From CAISKJ01 sp046351555 (lineage in GTDB: Bacteria > Myxococcota_A > Polyangia > Polyangiales > Ga0077539): 64,000 bases of DNA. Numbering within the stretch: the first letter of the stretch is position 1; each line of letters begins with the position of its first letter. Location: positions 638,244 to 702,243 of the forward strand of contig JAXLYI010000002.1 in the NCBI GenBank assembly GCA_046351555.1, in the 5' to 3' direction. The translations under genes and the position numbers were made by a program. Shown here piece after piece: positions 1-14,902 of the stretch. The notes beneath the pieces are model-generated. The model saw only the letters and a list, made by a program, of their open reading frames with translations. It had not been told where the DNA came from and did not search any database.

Positions 1-731
1 ATCGCGTCGGCGATGCGCGTGGCGAGCGCGCGGGCCTCGTCGAGCACCGCCGCGGGCATCGGCGCGGGGAGCACTGACCACGCGAGGACGCGGTCTTCGT
101 GGTGGTTGAGCGACGGCGGGTGAACGGCCACCTCGCCCGACGGACGGCGCGCCACGAGCACCGAGAGCTCCGCGTCGAGCGCGAGCGCGCGCTCCGCCAC
201 CACGGGAGCGCCGCCGAGCGCCGACCACGCCGCGTCCGCTTCGCCAGGCGAGCGCGTGCGGAACTGACCGCGCCCGTCGTAGCCGTCGCGGCACGACTTC
301 ACGAAGCAGTCGCCGCCGAGTTCGGTGAGCGCGTCCCGGAGCTCCTCGGCGCTGCCGCAGCGGCGCCAGGGGCCCTGCGGGAGCCCGTGCGCGGCGAGCC
401 AGGCGCGCTGGACGCCGCGGTCTTGCACGACGCCGAGCACGCCCGCGCCGGGGCGGACGGGGCAGCGGCGGGCGGCGGCGGCGAGGGCGTCGAGGCCGAT
501 GCGCTCGATCTCGAGGGTGATGACGTCGCAGCCGCCGGCGAGCTCCTCCGCGGCGGCGACGTCGTCGAAGGGGGCGGTGACGAGCCGGTCGACCACCGAG
601 CGGACCGGGCACGCGGGGTCGGGGTCGAGCGCGTGGACGCGGTAGCCGAGCGAGCGGGCGGCCATCGCGGTCATGCGACCGAGCTGGCCGCCGCCGAGGA
701 TGCCGAGGGTCGCGCCGGGGAGGATCGCCAC
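1..731 (-). CDS. purK: 5-(carboxyamino)imidazole ribonucleotide synthase, PurK (C-terminus off the left edge)
   Basis: ATP-grasp enzyme of purine synthesis that carboxylates AIR to N5-CAIR using ATP and bicarbonate. The minus-strand frame is open from a GTG at 731 to the window edge, giving about 243 of the usual 370-390 residues. The N-terminal nucleotide-binding loop reads GILGGGQLGRM, followed by ATP-grasp stretches CFVKSCRDGYDGRGQFR and NHHEDRVLAWSVLPAP, all typical of PurK. The GTG is chosen because a strong Shine-Dalgarno (GGGGAGGAGG, within 732-744) sits just upstream, only 13 bases after the accC stop, so the two are probably cotranscribed. The C-terminal domain is not visible. PurE is not in the window. 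Confidence 0.93.
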   Translation of the reverse strand, partial: MAILPGATLGILGGGQLGRMTAMAARSLGYRVHALDPDPACPVRSVVDRLVTAPFDDVAAAEELAGGCDVITLEIERIGLDALAAAARRCPVRPGAGVLGVVQDRGVQRAWLAAHGLPQGPWRRCGSAEELRDALTELGGDCFVKSCRDGYDGRGQFRTRSPGEADAAWSALGGAPVVAERALALDAELSVLVARRPSGEVAVHPPSLNHHEDRVLAWSVLPAPMPAAVLDEARALATRIADA

Positions 732-744
732 CGCCCTCCTCCCC

Positions 745-2109
745 TCAGGGCTTCCGCTTCGCGAAGGCTTCCGCGAAGGTGGTGTCGTAGCGCCCCGCGG
801 CGAACTCCGGCGACACCAGCACCGCGCGGAGGAACGCGAGGTTGTGGACGAGCGGAGTCACCGTCGTCGCCGCGAGCGCCGCGTCGAGCCGCGCGATCGC
901 CTCGGCGCGCGTCGGGGCGTGGGCGACGATCTTCGCCACCATCGGGTCGTAGTAGGGCGTCACCTGGCCGGGCGCGGCGATGCCCGCATCAACGCGGACG
1001 CCCTCGCCCGTCGGCCACGTGATCGCGTGGACGTCGCCGGGCTTCGGGATGAAGCCCTTCGAAGGGTCTTCCGCGTAGAGCCGCGCCTCGACGGCGTGGC
1101 CCTGGCGGACGTTGCTCGTCACCTCGGGGCCGAGGGCTTCGCCGCCCGCGACGCGGAGCTGCCACTCGACGAGGTCGAGGCCCGTCACCATCTCCGTCAC
1201 CGGGTGCTCCACCTGGATGCGGCAGTTGACCTCCAGGAAGTAGAACTCCTGCCGCGCGTCGTCCCAGATGAACTCGCACGTCCCCGCGCCGACGTAGCCC
1301 GCCGTCTTCCCGAGGCGCACGGCCGCGTCGAGGATCGCCGCGCGGTGCCCCGGGCCCTGCGGCGTGGCGAAGGCCGGCGCGGGCGACTCCTCGACGATCT
1401 TCTGGTGGCGTCGCTGGAGCGAGCACTCGCGCTCGCCGAGGGCGACCACCGTGCCCTGCGTGTCGCCGAAGATCTGCACCTCGATGTGGCGAGGCCTCTC
1501 GACGTAGCGCTCGACGTAGACGCGCGCGTCGCCGAAGGCCGAGGCCGCCCGGTCGCTGCACGACTTCATCGCGCGCTCGAGGCCGGCGTCGTCCTTCACG
1601 AGCTGCATCCCGATGCCGCCGCCGCCGCCGACGGCCTTCACCAGCGCGGGGTAGCCGATGCGCGCGGTGACCTCGCGGGCGGCCTCGACGGTCTCGATCG
1701 GCGCGTCGGCGCCGGGCACGGGGGGGACGCCCGCGGCGAGGGCGGTGTGGCGGGCGCGCATCTTGTCGCCGAGGCGGTCGAGGGCCTCGGGGGGAGGGCC
1801 GATCCACACGAGCCCGGCGTCGCGGACGGCGCGGGCGAAGTGCGACTTCTCCGAGAGGAGCCCGTAGCCGGGGTGGACGGCCTGCGCGCCGCTCTTCCTC
1901 GCCGCGTCGAGGATCGCGGCGACGTTGAGGTAGCTCTCCTTCACGGGCGCGGGGCCCACGAGGTGGCTCTCGTCGACGGCCGTCGTGTGGAGCGCGCCGG
2001 CGTCGGCCTCGGAGTGGACGCCGACCGTGGCGACGCCGAGGCGGCGGCACGTGCGGGCGATGCGGGCGGCGATCTCGCCGCGGTTGGCGATGAGGACCTT
2101 CTGGAACAT
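745..2109 (-). CDS. accC: Biotin carboxylase subunit of acetyl-/acyl-CoA carboxylase
   Basis: 454 residues, the length of a free-standing biotin carboxylase. It carboxylates biotin on a carrier protein with ATP and bicarbonate, the first step of malonyl-CoA or another acyl-CoA carboxylation. N-terminus FQKVLIANRGEIAARIARTC, the HPGYGLLSEK motif, the glycine-rich ATP loop VKAVGGGGGIGM, and the catalytic region HQKIVEESPAP then EVNCRIQVEHPVTEM are all present. No biotinyl (MKM) domain is fused, so it needs a separate BCCP, and no BCCP or carboxyltransferase gene lies nearby; it could equally serve propionyl- or methylcrotonyl-CoA carboxylase. purK follows after 13 bases. A palindrome overlaps the region just upstream of the ATG. 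Confidence 0.93.
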   Translation of the reverse strand: MFQKVLIANRGEIAARIARTCRRLGVATVGVHSEADAGALHTTAVDESHLVGPAPVKESYLNVAAILDAARKSGAQAVHPGYGLLSEKSHFARAVRDAGLVWIGPPPEALDRLGDKMRARHTALAAGVPPVPGADAPIETVEAAREVTARIGYPALVKAVGGGGGIGMQLVKDDAGLERAMKSCSDRAASAFGDARVYVERYVERPRHIEVQIFGDTQGTVVALGERECSLQRRHQKIVEESPAPAFATPQGPGHRAAILDAAVRLGKTAGYVGAGTCEFIWDDARQEFYFLEVNCRIQVEHPVTEMVTGLDLVEWQLRVAGGEALGPEVTSNVRQGHAVEARLYAEDPSKGFIPKPGDVHAITWPTGEGVRVDAGIAAPGQVTPYYDPMVAKIVAHAPTRAEAIARLDAALAATTVTPLVHNLAFLRAVLVSPEFAAGRYDTTFAEAFAKRKP

Positions 2110-2133
2110 GCGCGATCTATAATCGGATCGCGC
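2110..2133 (-). promoter_or_regulatory. 8-bp inverted repeat directly upstream of accC
   Basis: GCGCGATC (2110-2117) and GATCGCGC (2126-2133) are perfect inverted arms separated by 8 bases, ending one base before the accC ATG. The spacer contains an AT-rich TATAATCG/CGATTATA core, rare in this sequence and able to act as a -10 element. It may be an operator over the accC promoter, or a hairpin occluding the ribosome binding site. No regulator is identified. Confidence 0.4.
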
Positions 2134-2160
2134 CGCGGTGGGGAGGGGTGAAGCGCGCGG

Positions 2161-6111
<3,951 letters not shown>

Positions 6112-6301
6112 GGTCAAGGGGATTCCTCCGAGAAGGGGGGGCGTCCGGCGGTGCGCAAAAGGCGTCCCTTCTATCTGTCGACAGTACCGCACCACCCTCC
6201 CCCGGCGGAACCATGTTCCCCGCGAAAGCGCTGCGAAACGTCGGGCGGGACGTCGCGTCGCTATGTTCGCCCGGCGGGCGCTTTGGTACCTTCCGCGCGC
6301 C
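6112..6301. promoter_or_regulatory. Divergent intergenic region with a CTGTCGACAG palindrome
   Basis: This 190-bp gap separates the Cys-rich lipoprotein (minus) from the aldehyde dehydrogenase operon (plus). It holds a perfect 10-bp palindrome CTGTCGACAG at 6175-6184 set in a locally AT-richer stretch, so it may be an operator. Candidate -10 elements are TATGTT (about 6262) and TACCTT (about 6287) for the plus-strand operon. The assignments are tentative. Confidence 0.35.
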
Positions 6302-7741
<1,440 letters not shown>

Positions 7742-7764
7742 GACCGACACCCCGAGGACACCCC

Positions 7765-9753
7765 GTGAGCACCGCACCCGACGACGCCGTCGCACGCCTC
7801 GCCGTCAACACCATCAAGTTCCTCTCGATCGACGCCATCGAGGCGGCGAAGAGCGGGCACCCGGGCCTCCCGATGGGCGCCGCGGATTTCGCCTACGTGC
7901 TCTGGTCGCGCTACCTGCGCCACGACCCGCGCGACCCGCACTGGCCCGACCGCGACCGCTTCGTCCTCTCCGCGGGCCACGGCTCGATGCTCCTCTACTC
8001 GCTGCTCCACCTCGCGGGCTACGACCTCCCGCTCGACGAGCTCAAGCGCTTCCGCCAGTGGGGCTCGAAGACGCCGGGGCACCCCGAGGTGCACCTCACG
8101 CCGGGCGTCGAGGTCACCACCGGCCCGCTCGGCCAGGGCTTCGCCAACGCCGTCGGGATGGGCCTCGCCGCGAAGATGGCCGCCGCGCGCTTCCCGGGGC
8201 TCTTCTCGCACCGCGTGTGGGCCCTCGTCTCCGACGGTGACGTGCAGGAGGGCATCTCCCACGAGGCCGCCTCCCTCGCCGGCCACCTCAAGCTCGACAA
8301 CCTGATCTTCGTCTACGACGACAACCAGGTGACCCTCGACGGCGCGCTCGACGAGGCGATGAGCGAGGACGTCGGGCGGCGCTTCGAGGCCTACGGCTGG
8401 TACGTGCTCCACGTCGACGGCCACAACCACGCGCAGGTCGCCGCGGCCTTCGACGCCGCGATCGCCAGCGTGGGCAAGCCGGTTCTCATCTGCGCCCGCA
8501 CCACCATCGGGCACGGCGCGCCCGGCAAGGAGGGCACGCACAAGGCCCACGGCGAGCCCCTCGGCAAGGACGTCGCGCTCGCCGCCAAGCGCGCGGTGGG
8601 GTGGCCCGAGAGCACGCCCTTCTTCGTCCCCGACGAGGTGCGCGCGCTCTTCGCCGCCCGCGCCGACGCGATGGCCCGCGAGCACGCCGCCTGGCGCGAG
8701 CGCGAGGCCGCGTGGCTCACCGAGAACGCCGAGCAGGCCGACCTCTACCGCGCCCTCTCGACGCGCAGCGCGCCCGCCGACCTCGCCGCCCAGCTCGCGG
8801 CCGCCGCGCCCGCCGCCCTCGACGCGACGCGCGCGCTCGCCGGGACGATCCTCCAGAAGGCCGCGGCGCTCGTCCCCTCGATCGTCGGCGGCGACGCCGA
8901 CCTCGGCGGCTCGACCAAGACGGTGCTCAAGGACTCGCCCAAGGTGGCCGCGGGGCGCTTCGAAGGGCGCAACCTCCGCTTCGGCATCCGCGAGCACGCG
9001 ATGGGCGCGATCGCCAACGGCTTCGCGCTCTACGGGATGTTCGTGCCGTACACGGCGACGTTCCTGACGTTCAGCGACTACATGCGGCCGTCGATCCGGC
9101 TGGCGGCGCTCTGCGACCTGCCGGTGGTCCACGTGTTCACGCACGACTCGATCTTCCTCGGCGAGGACGGGCCCACCCACCAGTCGGTGGAGCACGTGAG
9201 CGCGCTTCGCCTCATCCCCAACACCCACGTGTGGCGCCCGGCGAGCGCGCTCGAGTGCGCGGCGGCGTGGGCCTCGGCGGCCTCGCGACGCGACGGCCCG
9301 AGCCAGCTCGTCCTCACGCGGCAGAAGGTGGAGGCGCTCCCGGCCCACACCGTCGACGACGCGCTCCGCGGCGCGTACGTGCTCGTCCGCGAGGAGGGCG
9401 GCGACCCCGAGGTGACGCTGATCGGGACGGGCAGCGAGGTGGCGCTCGCGGTGGAGGCCGCGAAGGCGCTCGCCGCGGACGGCAAGCGCGTGCGGGTGGT
9501 GTCGGCGCCGTGCCTGGAGCTGTTCGCGAAGCAGGACGCGGCGTACCAGGCGTCGGTGCTGCCCGCGGCGGGCAGGCGCGCGTCGGTGGAGGCCGGCGTG
9601 ACGCACCTCTGGCGGGGCCTCGTGGGCCTCGACGGGCTCGCGATCGGCGTCGACCGCTTCGGCGCGTCGGCCCCGGCGCCGGTGCTCGCCGAGGAGTACG
9701 GGCTGACGGCGGCGAAGGTGACGGCGCGGGTTCGCGCGTGGCTGGCGGGCTGA
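7765..9753 (+). CDS. tkt: Transketolase
   Basis: 662 residues, full length. This thiamine-diphosphate enzyme moves two-carbon ketol units between sugar phosphates in the pentose phosphate pathway. Visible landmarks are AAKSGHPGLPMGAAD near the N-terminus, the ThDP motif region LVSDGDVQEGISHEAAS leading to DDNQVTLDG, GFPxG-equivalent GIREHAMGAIANGFAL, and DSIFLGEDGPTHQSVEH with the substrate-binding histidines. The start is GTG at 7765. It sits between the CoA-acylating aldehyde dehydrogenase (23 bases before) and an acyl-CoA dehydrogenase (11 bases after), an unusual neighbourhood with no other pentose phosphate genes. A housekeeping role is likely; a specialised role in the operon cannot be excluded. 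Confidence 0.95.
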   Translation: MSTAPDDAVARLAVNTIKFLSIDAIEAAKSGHPGLPMGAADFAYVLWSRYLRHDPRDPHWPDRDRFVLSAGHGSMLLYSLLHLAGYDLPLDELKRFRQWGSKTPGHPEVHLTPGVEVTTGPLGQGFANAVGMGLAAKMAAARFPGLFSHRVWALVSDGDVQEGISHEAASLAGHLKLDNLIFVYDDNQVTLDGALDEAMSEDVGRRFEAYGWYVLHVDGHNHAQVAAAFDAAIASVGKPVLICARTTIGHGAPGKEGTHKAHGEPLGKDVALAAKRAVGWPESTPFFVPDEVRALFAARADAMAREHAAWREREAAWLTENAEQADLYRALSTRSAPADLAAQLAAAAPAALDATRALAGTILQKAAALVPSIVGGDADLGGSTKTVLKDSPKVAAGRFEGRNLRFGIREHAMGAIANGFALYGMFVPYTATFLTFSDYMRPSIRLAALCDLPVVHVFTHDSIFLGEDGPTHQSVEHVSALRLIPNTHVWRPASALECAAAWASAASRRDGPSQLVLTRQKVEALPAHTVDDALRGAYVLVREEGGDPEVTLIGTGSEVALAVEAAKALAADGKRVRVVSAPCLELFAKQDAAYQASVLPAAGRRASVEAGVTHLWRGLVGLDGLAIGVDRFGASAPAPVLAEEYGLTAAKVTARVRAWLAG

Positions 9754-9764
9754 GGGAGGCGGCG

Positions 9765-10946
<1,182 letters not shown>

Positions 10947-10953
10947 CCTCCCG

Positions 10954-13218
10954 TCACCACGCCATCGCGCCGTTGCCCGCGGGCCCCGTGGGCGCGTCGG
11001 CCGGCAGCGGCCCGCGCACCGGGCCCGTGAACGTCCCCGCCGGCCCGCCGCGGTAGAGCAGCAGCGCGTTGGTCGCCCGGTCGCGCAGGAGCACGTCGAC
11101 GTCGCCGTCGCCGTCGGCGTCACCCGCGAGCGCGGCCGAGGTGGTGGTGGGCACCGTCACGCGGTTGCGGAAGGTGGGCGTGAAGACGCGGCCGGTGGAC
11201 GTGTAGAAGGCGTAGCCCGTGGAGTCCGCGCGGGCGCCGAGGTCGTCGAAGCCGTCGTTGTTGACGTCGGTCACCGTCCAGAAGAGCGCGCCGGCGAGGC
11301 GGTCGGTGAAGCCCGCGGAGAGCCCCGACGCGCCGCCCTGCCACGTCCAGGTGCCCGGCGTCCCGATCGCGCCGGTGCCGAGGACGACGAGGTCGCCGAA
11401 GCCGTCGGCGTTGACGTCGGCGGCCCAGACGAAATCCTCGCCGAAGCGCTGCGAGTCCGAGACGTCGGGGCGGCGGAGCGAGCGGACGAGGCGCGGCGTC
11501 CGCAGCGGGTCGTAGACGACGAGCACCTCGCCGCGGGCCCCGAGCGCGACCTCGGGCCGCCGGTCGCCGTCGAAGTCCGCGACGGTGAGCGCGCCGAAGA
11601 ACACCGACGCGTCCGTCGCGTCGATGAAGGCCGTCGGCCCCTCGGCCGGGCCCATGGGGCCACCGCGGTGCAGGTCGATGCGCGGCTGCATCAGGCGCGG
11701 CACCATGGTGGTCGCCTCGCGCGGGACGTGGGTGCGGACGATCACGAGGTCGCCGTAGCCGTCGCGGTCGAAGTCGCCGACGGCGAACTGCGCGTTCTCC
11801 AGGCCCGCGAGGGTGTAGCGCTGCTCGACGGTGCGGCCCGAGGTGGCGACGATGCCGTCGGGGCCGCCGAGGTAGACGCGGTCGACGTCGTCGTCGGTGC
11901 CGACCGCGGTCCCGCGGACGAGGAGGTCGCCGTAGCCGTCGCCGTTGAGGTCGCCCGCGGGGATCGCCTCCGCGCCGAAGGTCACCACGCCCGCCGGCGG
12001 CGCGAGCGTGCGGAACGACCCCGCCGCGCCGAAGCCCGTCGCCCCGCCGAGCGCCACCATCAGCGCGCCCGGCTCGCTCCCCGTCGCCGCCGAGCGGAGC
12101 AACACGTCGCGGTGGCCGTCGCCGTTGACGTCGAAGCGGACGCCCCACGAGGTGTCGCCCGCGTTGTCCGCGCCCACGTCGAGCTGCCACACCGGCGACG
12201 ACATCGCGCGCACGCAGCCCGGCGTCGCGCCCCGCGCGCCGGCCAGCCGCCAGAACACCACCCCCAGCGGCAGCGGGCAGGTGGGGCGTGCCGAGGTGCC
12301 CGACGCGACGAAGCGCTCCACCACCGTCGCGCAGGCGCGGTCGCGGCAGAGCTCCACCACCGCGCCGTCGGCCCCGGCGGGCAGCGCCCACTCCAGCGTC
12401 GGCCGCCGCGAGGTCACCCGCGCGAACGACAGCGGCGCGATCGGCCGCGGCGCCACGAGGGCAGCGTCGCACGCGCTCACGTCCGCCAGCGTGGGCATGC
12501 ACACAAGGACGTCAGGCGGCGCGTCCGTGACCGCGTCCGTCCGGTCGGCCGCCGCGTCCCCGGCGTCGCCCGCGCCCGTCCGGTCGAGCGGGACGTCCCC
12601 GGCGTCGGGCCGGTCGCTCGGGACGTCGCCCCCGTCGGCGCGGTCGGCCCACGCGTCCGCCGCGTCCATCGCGTCGTCCGAGGCGTCGAGGACGTCGCTC
12701 ACGTCGCCCGCTTCGTCGACGTCATTTGCGAGGTCGTCAGGCGCGTCGGTTGCGACGTCCATGGCGGGCTCGTCGGGCGCGTCGGCGACGTCGATGTCCG
12801 CGTCGAGCGGGCACACCGGCGCGCTGCACGTCGACCACCGCCCGCCAATGCACCGCGTCGCGCTCACCCCGCAGGGCCCCTCGGCGCACTCGCGGACCTG
12901 CCCCTCCACCGCGCACTGGCACACGCCGGGCCGCTGTCCCTCGCAGAGCCCCCACACGCCGACGTCGCCGACGCCGATGCACTGCGAGACGCCCGTGGCG
13001 CAGGCGGGGCCTTCGAAGGTGACGCACTCGCGGGTGGTGTCGACGCCCGGGGCGCACGCGCAGCCGACGGGGTTGAGCCGCGTCCCGCAGACGCGCGGCG
13101 CGGGCGGGGTGCGGTCGGACGCGTCGGCGGAGCTCACCGCGCGGACGCGCGCGACGAGGACGGACTGGTCTTCGCAGCCGACGACGAGGGAGAGTGCGAG
13201 GAGGGCGCAGGGCCTCAC
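10954..13218 (-). CDS. FG-GAP (VCBS-like) repeat surface lipoprotein
   Basis: 754 residues from a GTG. The signal peptide ends in a lipobox (LSLVVGC|ED), so it is probably an outer-membrane lipoprotein. Residues about 40-135 form a Cys-rich head (CGTRLNPVGCACAPGVD and similar). Next comes an Asp/Ala stalk of about 110 residues with many DAxD repeats. The C-terminal half carries FG-GAP blades with Ca-binding DxNxDGxxD loops, for example DVNGDGHRDVLL, DLNGDGYGDLLV, DVNNDGFDDLGA and DADGDGDVDVLL, predicting a beta-propeller like an integrin alpha head. A likely role is adhesion or surface recognition; no partner is evident. It converges with the acyl-CoA dehydrogenase gene, 7 bases away. Confidence 0.85.
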   Translation of the reverse strand: MRPCALLALSLVVGCEDQSVLVARVRAVSSADASDRTPPAPRVCGTRLNPVGCACAPGVDTTRECVTFEGPACATGVSQCIGVGDVGVWGLCEGQRPGVCQCAVEGQVRECAEGPCGVSATRCIGGRWSTCSAPVCPLDADIDVADAPDEPAMDVATDAPDDLANDVDEAGDVSDVLDASDDAMDAADAWADRADGGDVPSDRPDAGDVPLDRTGAGDAGDAAADRTDAVTDAPPDVLVCMPTLADVSACDAALVAPRPIAPLSFARVTSRRPTLEWALPAGADGAVVELCRDRACATVVERFVASGTSARPTCPLPLGVVFWRLAGARGATPGCVRAMSSPVWQLDVGADNAGDTSWGVRFDVNGDGHRDVLLRSAATGSEPGALMVALGGATGFGAAGSFRTLAPPAGVVTFGAEAIPAGDLNGDGYGDLLVRGTAVGTDDDVDRVYLGGPDGIVATSGRTVEQRYTLAGLENAQFAVGDFDRDGYGDLVIVRTHVPREATTMVPRLMQPRIDLHRGGPMGPAEGPTAFIDATDASVFFGALTVADFDGDRRPEVALGARGEVLVVYDPLRTPRLVRSLRRPDVSDSQRFGEDFVWAADVNADGFGDLVVLGTGAIGTPGTWTWQGGASGLSAGFTDRLAGALFWTVTDVNNDGFDDLGARADSTGYAFYTSTGRVFTPTFRNRVTVPTTTSAALAGDADGDGDVDVLLRDRATNALLLYRGGPAGTFTGPVRGPLPADAPTGPAGNGAMAW

Positions 13219-13261
13219 GGGGACGGAGCGTACCGCAGGACGCGCCGCGGCGGGCGCGCCG

Positions 13262-13663
13262 TCAGCCCGCGGCCTGGAGGTGCTCGCCGGACTCGGCGGC
13301 GCGGAAGGGGGGCTCCCAGCCCGCGCGCTGGCGGCGCCAGCCCATGCGCTTGAGCGCGCGCGCGACGGTGAAGAGGCTCACCGACACGCCCTCCGCCCCG
13401 AGGCGCGCGGCGAGCTTCGCCAGCGTGAGGGTCGGGTCTTCGGTGAGCCACGCGCCGATCGTCTGCTCCTCGCGCGGCCCCAGGATGGGCGTGCGCGCGT
13501 TGGGCTGCGCGGCGAGGCTCCCGGTGCCGCGGTAGCGGCGGACGATGGTGCCGATCCAGCGCCGGCTCACGCGCAGGTGCGCGGCGGCCTGCGAGTACGA
13601 CATCCCGCGCTCGACGGCCTCGAGCACGCTCCGACGGACGACCTCACCATAGGGGACGGGCAT
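13262..13663 (-). CDS. Orphan IS630-type helix-turn-helix protein (transposase N-terminal half only)
   Basis: 133 residues. It matches the DNA-binding half of IS630-family transposases: RRSVLEAVERGMSYSQAAAH then VSRRWIGTIVRRYRGTGS (first HTH), the RxTPILxxxEEQTIGAWL region, and VSVSLFTVARALKRMGW (second HTH). No DDE catalytic half, terminal repeats or TA flanks are evident. The ATG at 13663 has GGTGGAG upstream. A start at 13708 would overlap the proposed -10 element. The gene lies just downstream of a promoter-like sequence shared with the ECF sigma gene at 16.5 kb. It may therefore be a domesticated transposon DNA-binding protein rather than debris; simple truncation is the alternative. Confidence 0.6.
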   Translation of the reverse strand: MPVPYGEVVRRSVLEAVERGMSYSQAAAHLRVSRRWIGTIVRRYRGTGSLAAQPNARTPILGPREEQTIGAWLTEDPTLTLAKLAARLGAEGVSVSLFTVARALKRMGWRRQRAGWEPPFRAAESGEHLQAAG

Positions 13664-13707
13664 TGCTTCTGCGCTCCACCGGGGCCATCGCGTCGGCCCG
13701 GCGAACA

Positions 13708-13739
13708 TTCAGTAGGAGCGGCCGCTGAATTCGGATCAC
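13708..13739 (-). promoter_or_regulatory. Putative ECF-type promoter, copy A (before the orphan HTH gene)
   Basis: On the minus strand the sequence reads GTGATCCG (13739-13732), 15 bases, then CCTACTGAA (13716-13708). The same two blocks with the same 15-base spacing occur before the ECF sigma gene at 16496-16527. Two-block promoters at fixed spacing are what ECF sigma factors use. It implies transcription starting about 40 bases before the ATG at 13663. Confidence 0.5.
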
Positions 13740-13742
13740 CGC

Positions 13743-13765
13743 GTGGTGAAAAAAAAGTTCACCAC
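13743..13765. repeat. 8-bp inverted repeat around an A-run
   Basis: GTGGTGAA (13743-13750) and TTCACCAC (13758-13765) are perfect inverted arms with an A-rich 7-base loop. It overlaps the stop codon of the outer-membrane gene and lies 3 bases from the -35-like block of promoter copy A. It could be a hairpin ending the upstream operon or an operator. It lacks a T-tail after the stem, so a standard intrinsic terminator is doubtful. Confidence 0.4.
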
Positions 13766-14902
13766 CCCGTACCCGCGCCCCACGTGGTGCCGAGGGTGAC
13801 GGCGCCGACGGGGTGGACGGGCCACGGGTCGACGACGTGCTCGCTCGCGCCGCCGCGGTCGAGGATGAAGTCGATCGGCGCCCCGTCGACTTCGAAGCCC
13901 GCGGTCGCCCCGAGGATCAGCGGCCCCGCGACGCGCCAGCGCAGGGCGACGGCGGCGCGGGTCACGGCGGAGAGGCGCGTCGCGCCGGGCTGGAGCACCA
14001 CGTCGGGGCTGCGGGCGGCGACGTCATGGTCGATCGCGTCGAGGCCGACGCCGAGCGTGGCCCGGAGGCGGAGCGCGGGGGCCACGCGCCAGTCGAGCGC
14101 CACCGACGCGCGGAGCGACGCGACGGGGCGGAGCGTGAGGGCGAGGTCGGCGGTCTGGACGGACTCGTGGAGGCGGAAGTTCGCGCTGGCCTCGCCCCCG
14201 AGGCGGACGCGCGGGTGCACCGTCCCCCCGGCGGCGACCGCGACGCGCGGGCCGTGGAGCGCCGCGACCTGCCCCGACCACCCGCTCACCTCCCAGCCGA
14301 GGTCGACGTCGACCCACGCCTCGCTCGGAGGCGGCGGCGGAGGAGGAGGTGGGGAAGGCGGAGGCGACGGAGGAGGCGGAGGAGGCGGGGGCGGCGGGGG
14401 CGGCGGGCGCAGCGTCGCGATGAACTCGTCGCGCGACACGCCGATGGACTCGCCGGCCAGGAGGGCCTCGAGGGCGGTGACGAGCGCGTGGCCCGCGGCC
14501 TCGAGGACGACGGGCGACGAGCGGCCGACGCGGTCGAAGCGGCGGACGAGCACGCGCTCGGTGCCGAAGGCGAGCACGTAGAGGGTGGCGACGTCGCGGT
14601 CGGTGAGGTCGAGCCAGGCGTGCGCGAGGGCCCCGGGGCGCGCGGCGCCGGGCGGCGGCGAGGCGATGGCCTCGGGGTCGACGCGGGCCGCGCGGGAGTG
14701 GGTCAGCGCGACCGGGAGCGTCGCGAGCAGGTCGCGGGCGACGTCCTCCGCGGCGGCTGCGACCGCGGGCTCGGCGGCGACGGTGAGCTCGACCGCGTCG
14801 CGCGGCGCGGGCTGCTGCTGCGTAGGCGGCGGGCGCCGGGGCGAGGGCGGCGAGGAGGCAGCGCGCGGCGAGCGGCCAGGCGCGCGCGCGGGGAGGCGTC
14901 AT
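13759..14902 (-). CDS. Outer-membrane beta-barrel-like protein with poly-Pro linker, apparent +1 frameshift
   Basis: Third gene of the ECF module. Its ATG at 14902 overlaps the anti-sigma stop (ATGA) and encodes a clean signal peptide, PPRARAWPLAARCLLAALA to about AAYA. The mature protein continues in another frame from RDAVELTVAAEPAVAAAAED, with no usable start codon of its own in that frame until a GTG at 14577. A single extra base near the CAGCAGCAG at 14810-14830 would explain this. The mature part has an N-terminal periplasmic domain, a poly-proline linker (about 14,315-14,405) and an alternating beta-strand C-terminus ending in an aromatic residue (TWGAGTGW), as in outer-membrane barrels. 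Either a sequencing error, a true lesion, or recoding. It resembles the 32.9-34.0 kb protein in layout. Confidence 0.65.

Noticed and set aside
13743..13765. Intrinsic terminator after the outer-membrane gene
   Set aside because: The hairpin arms have no T-run after the stem; the run is inside the loop.
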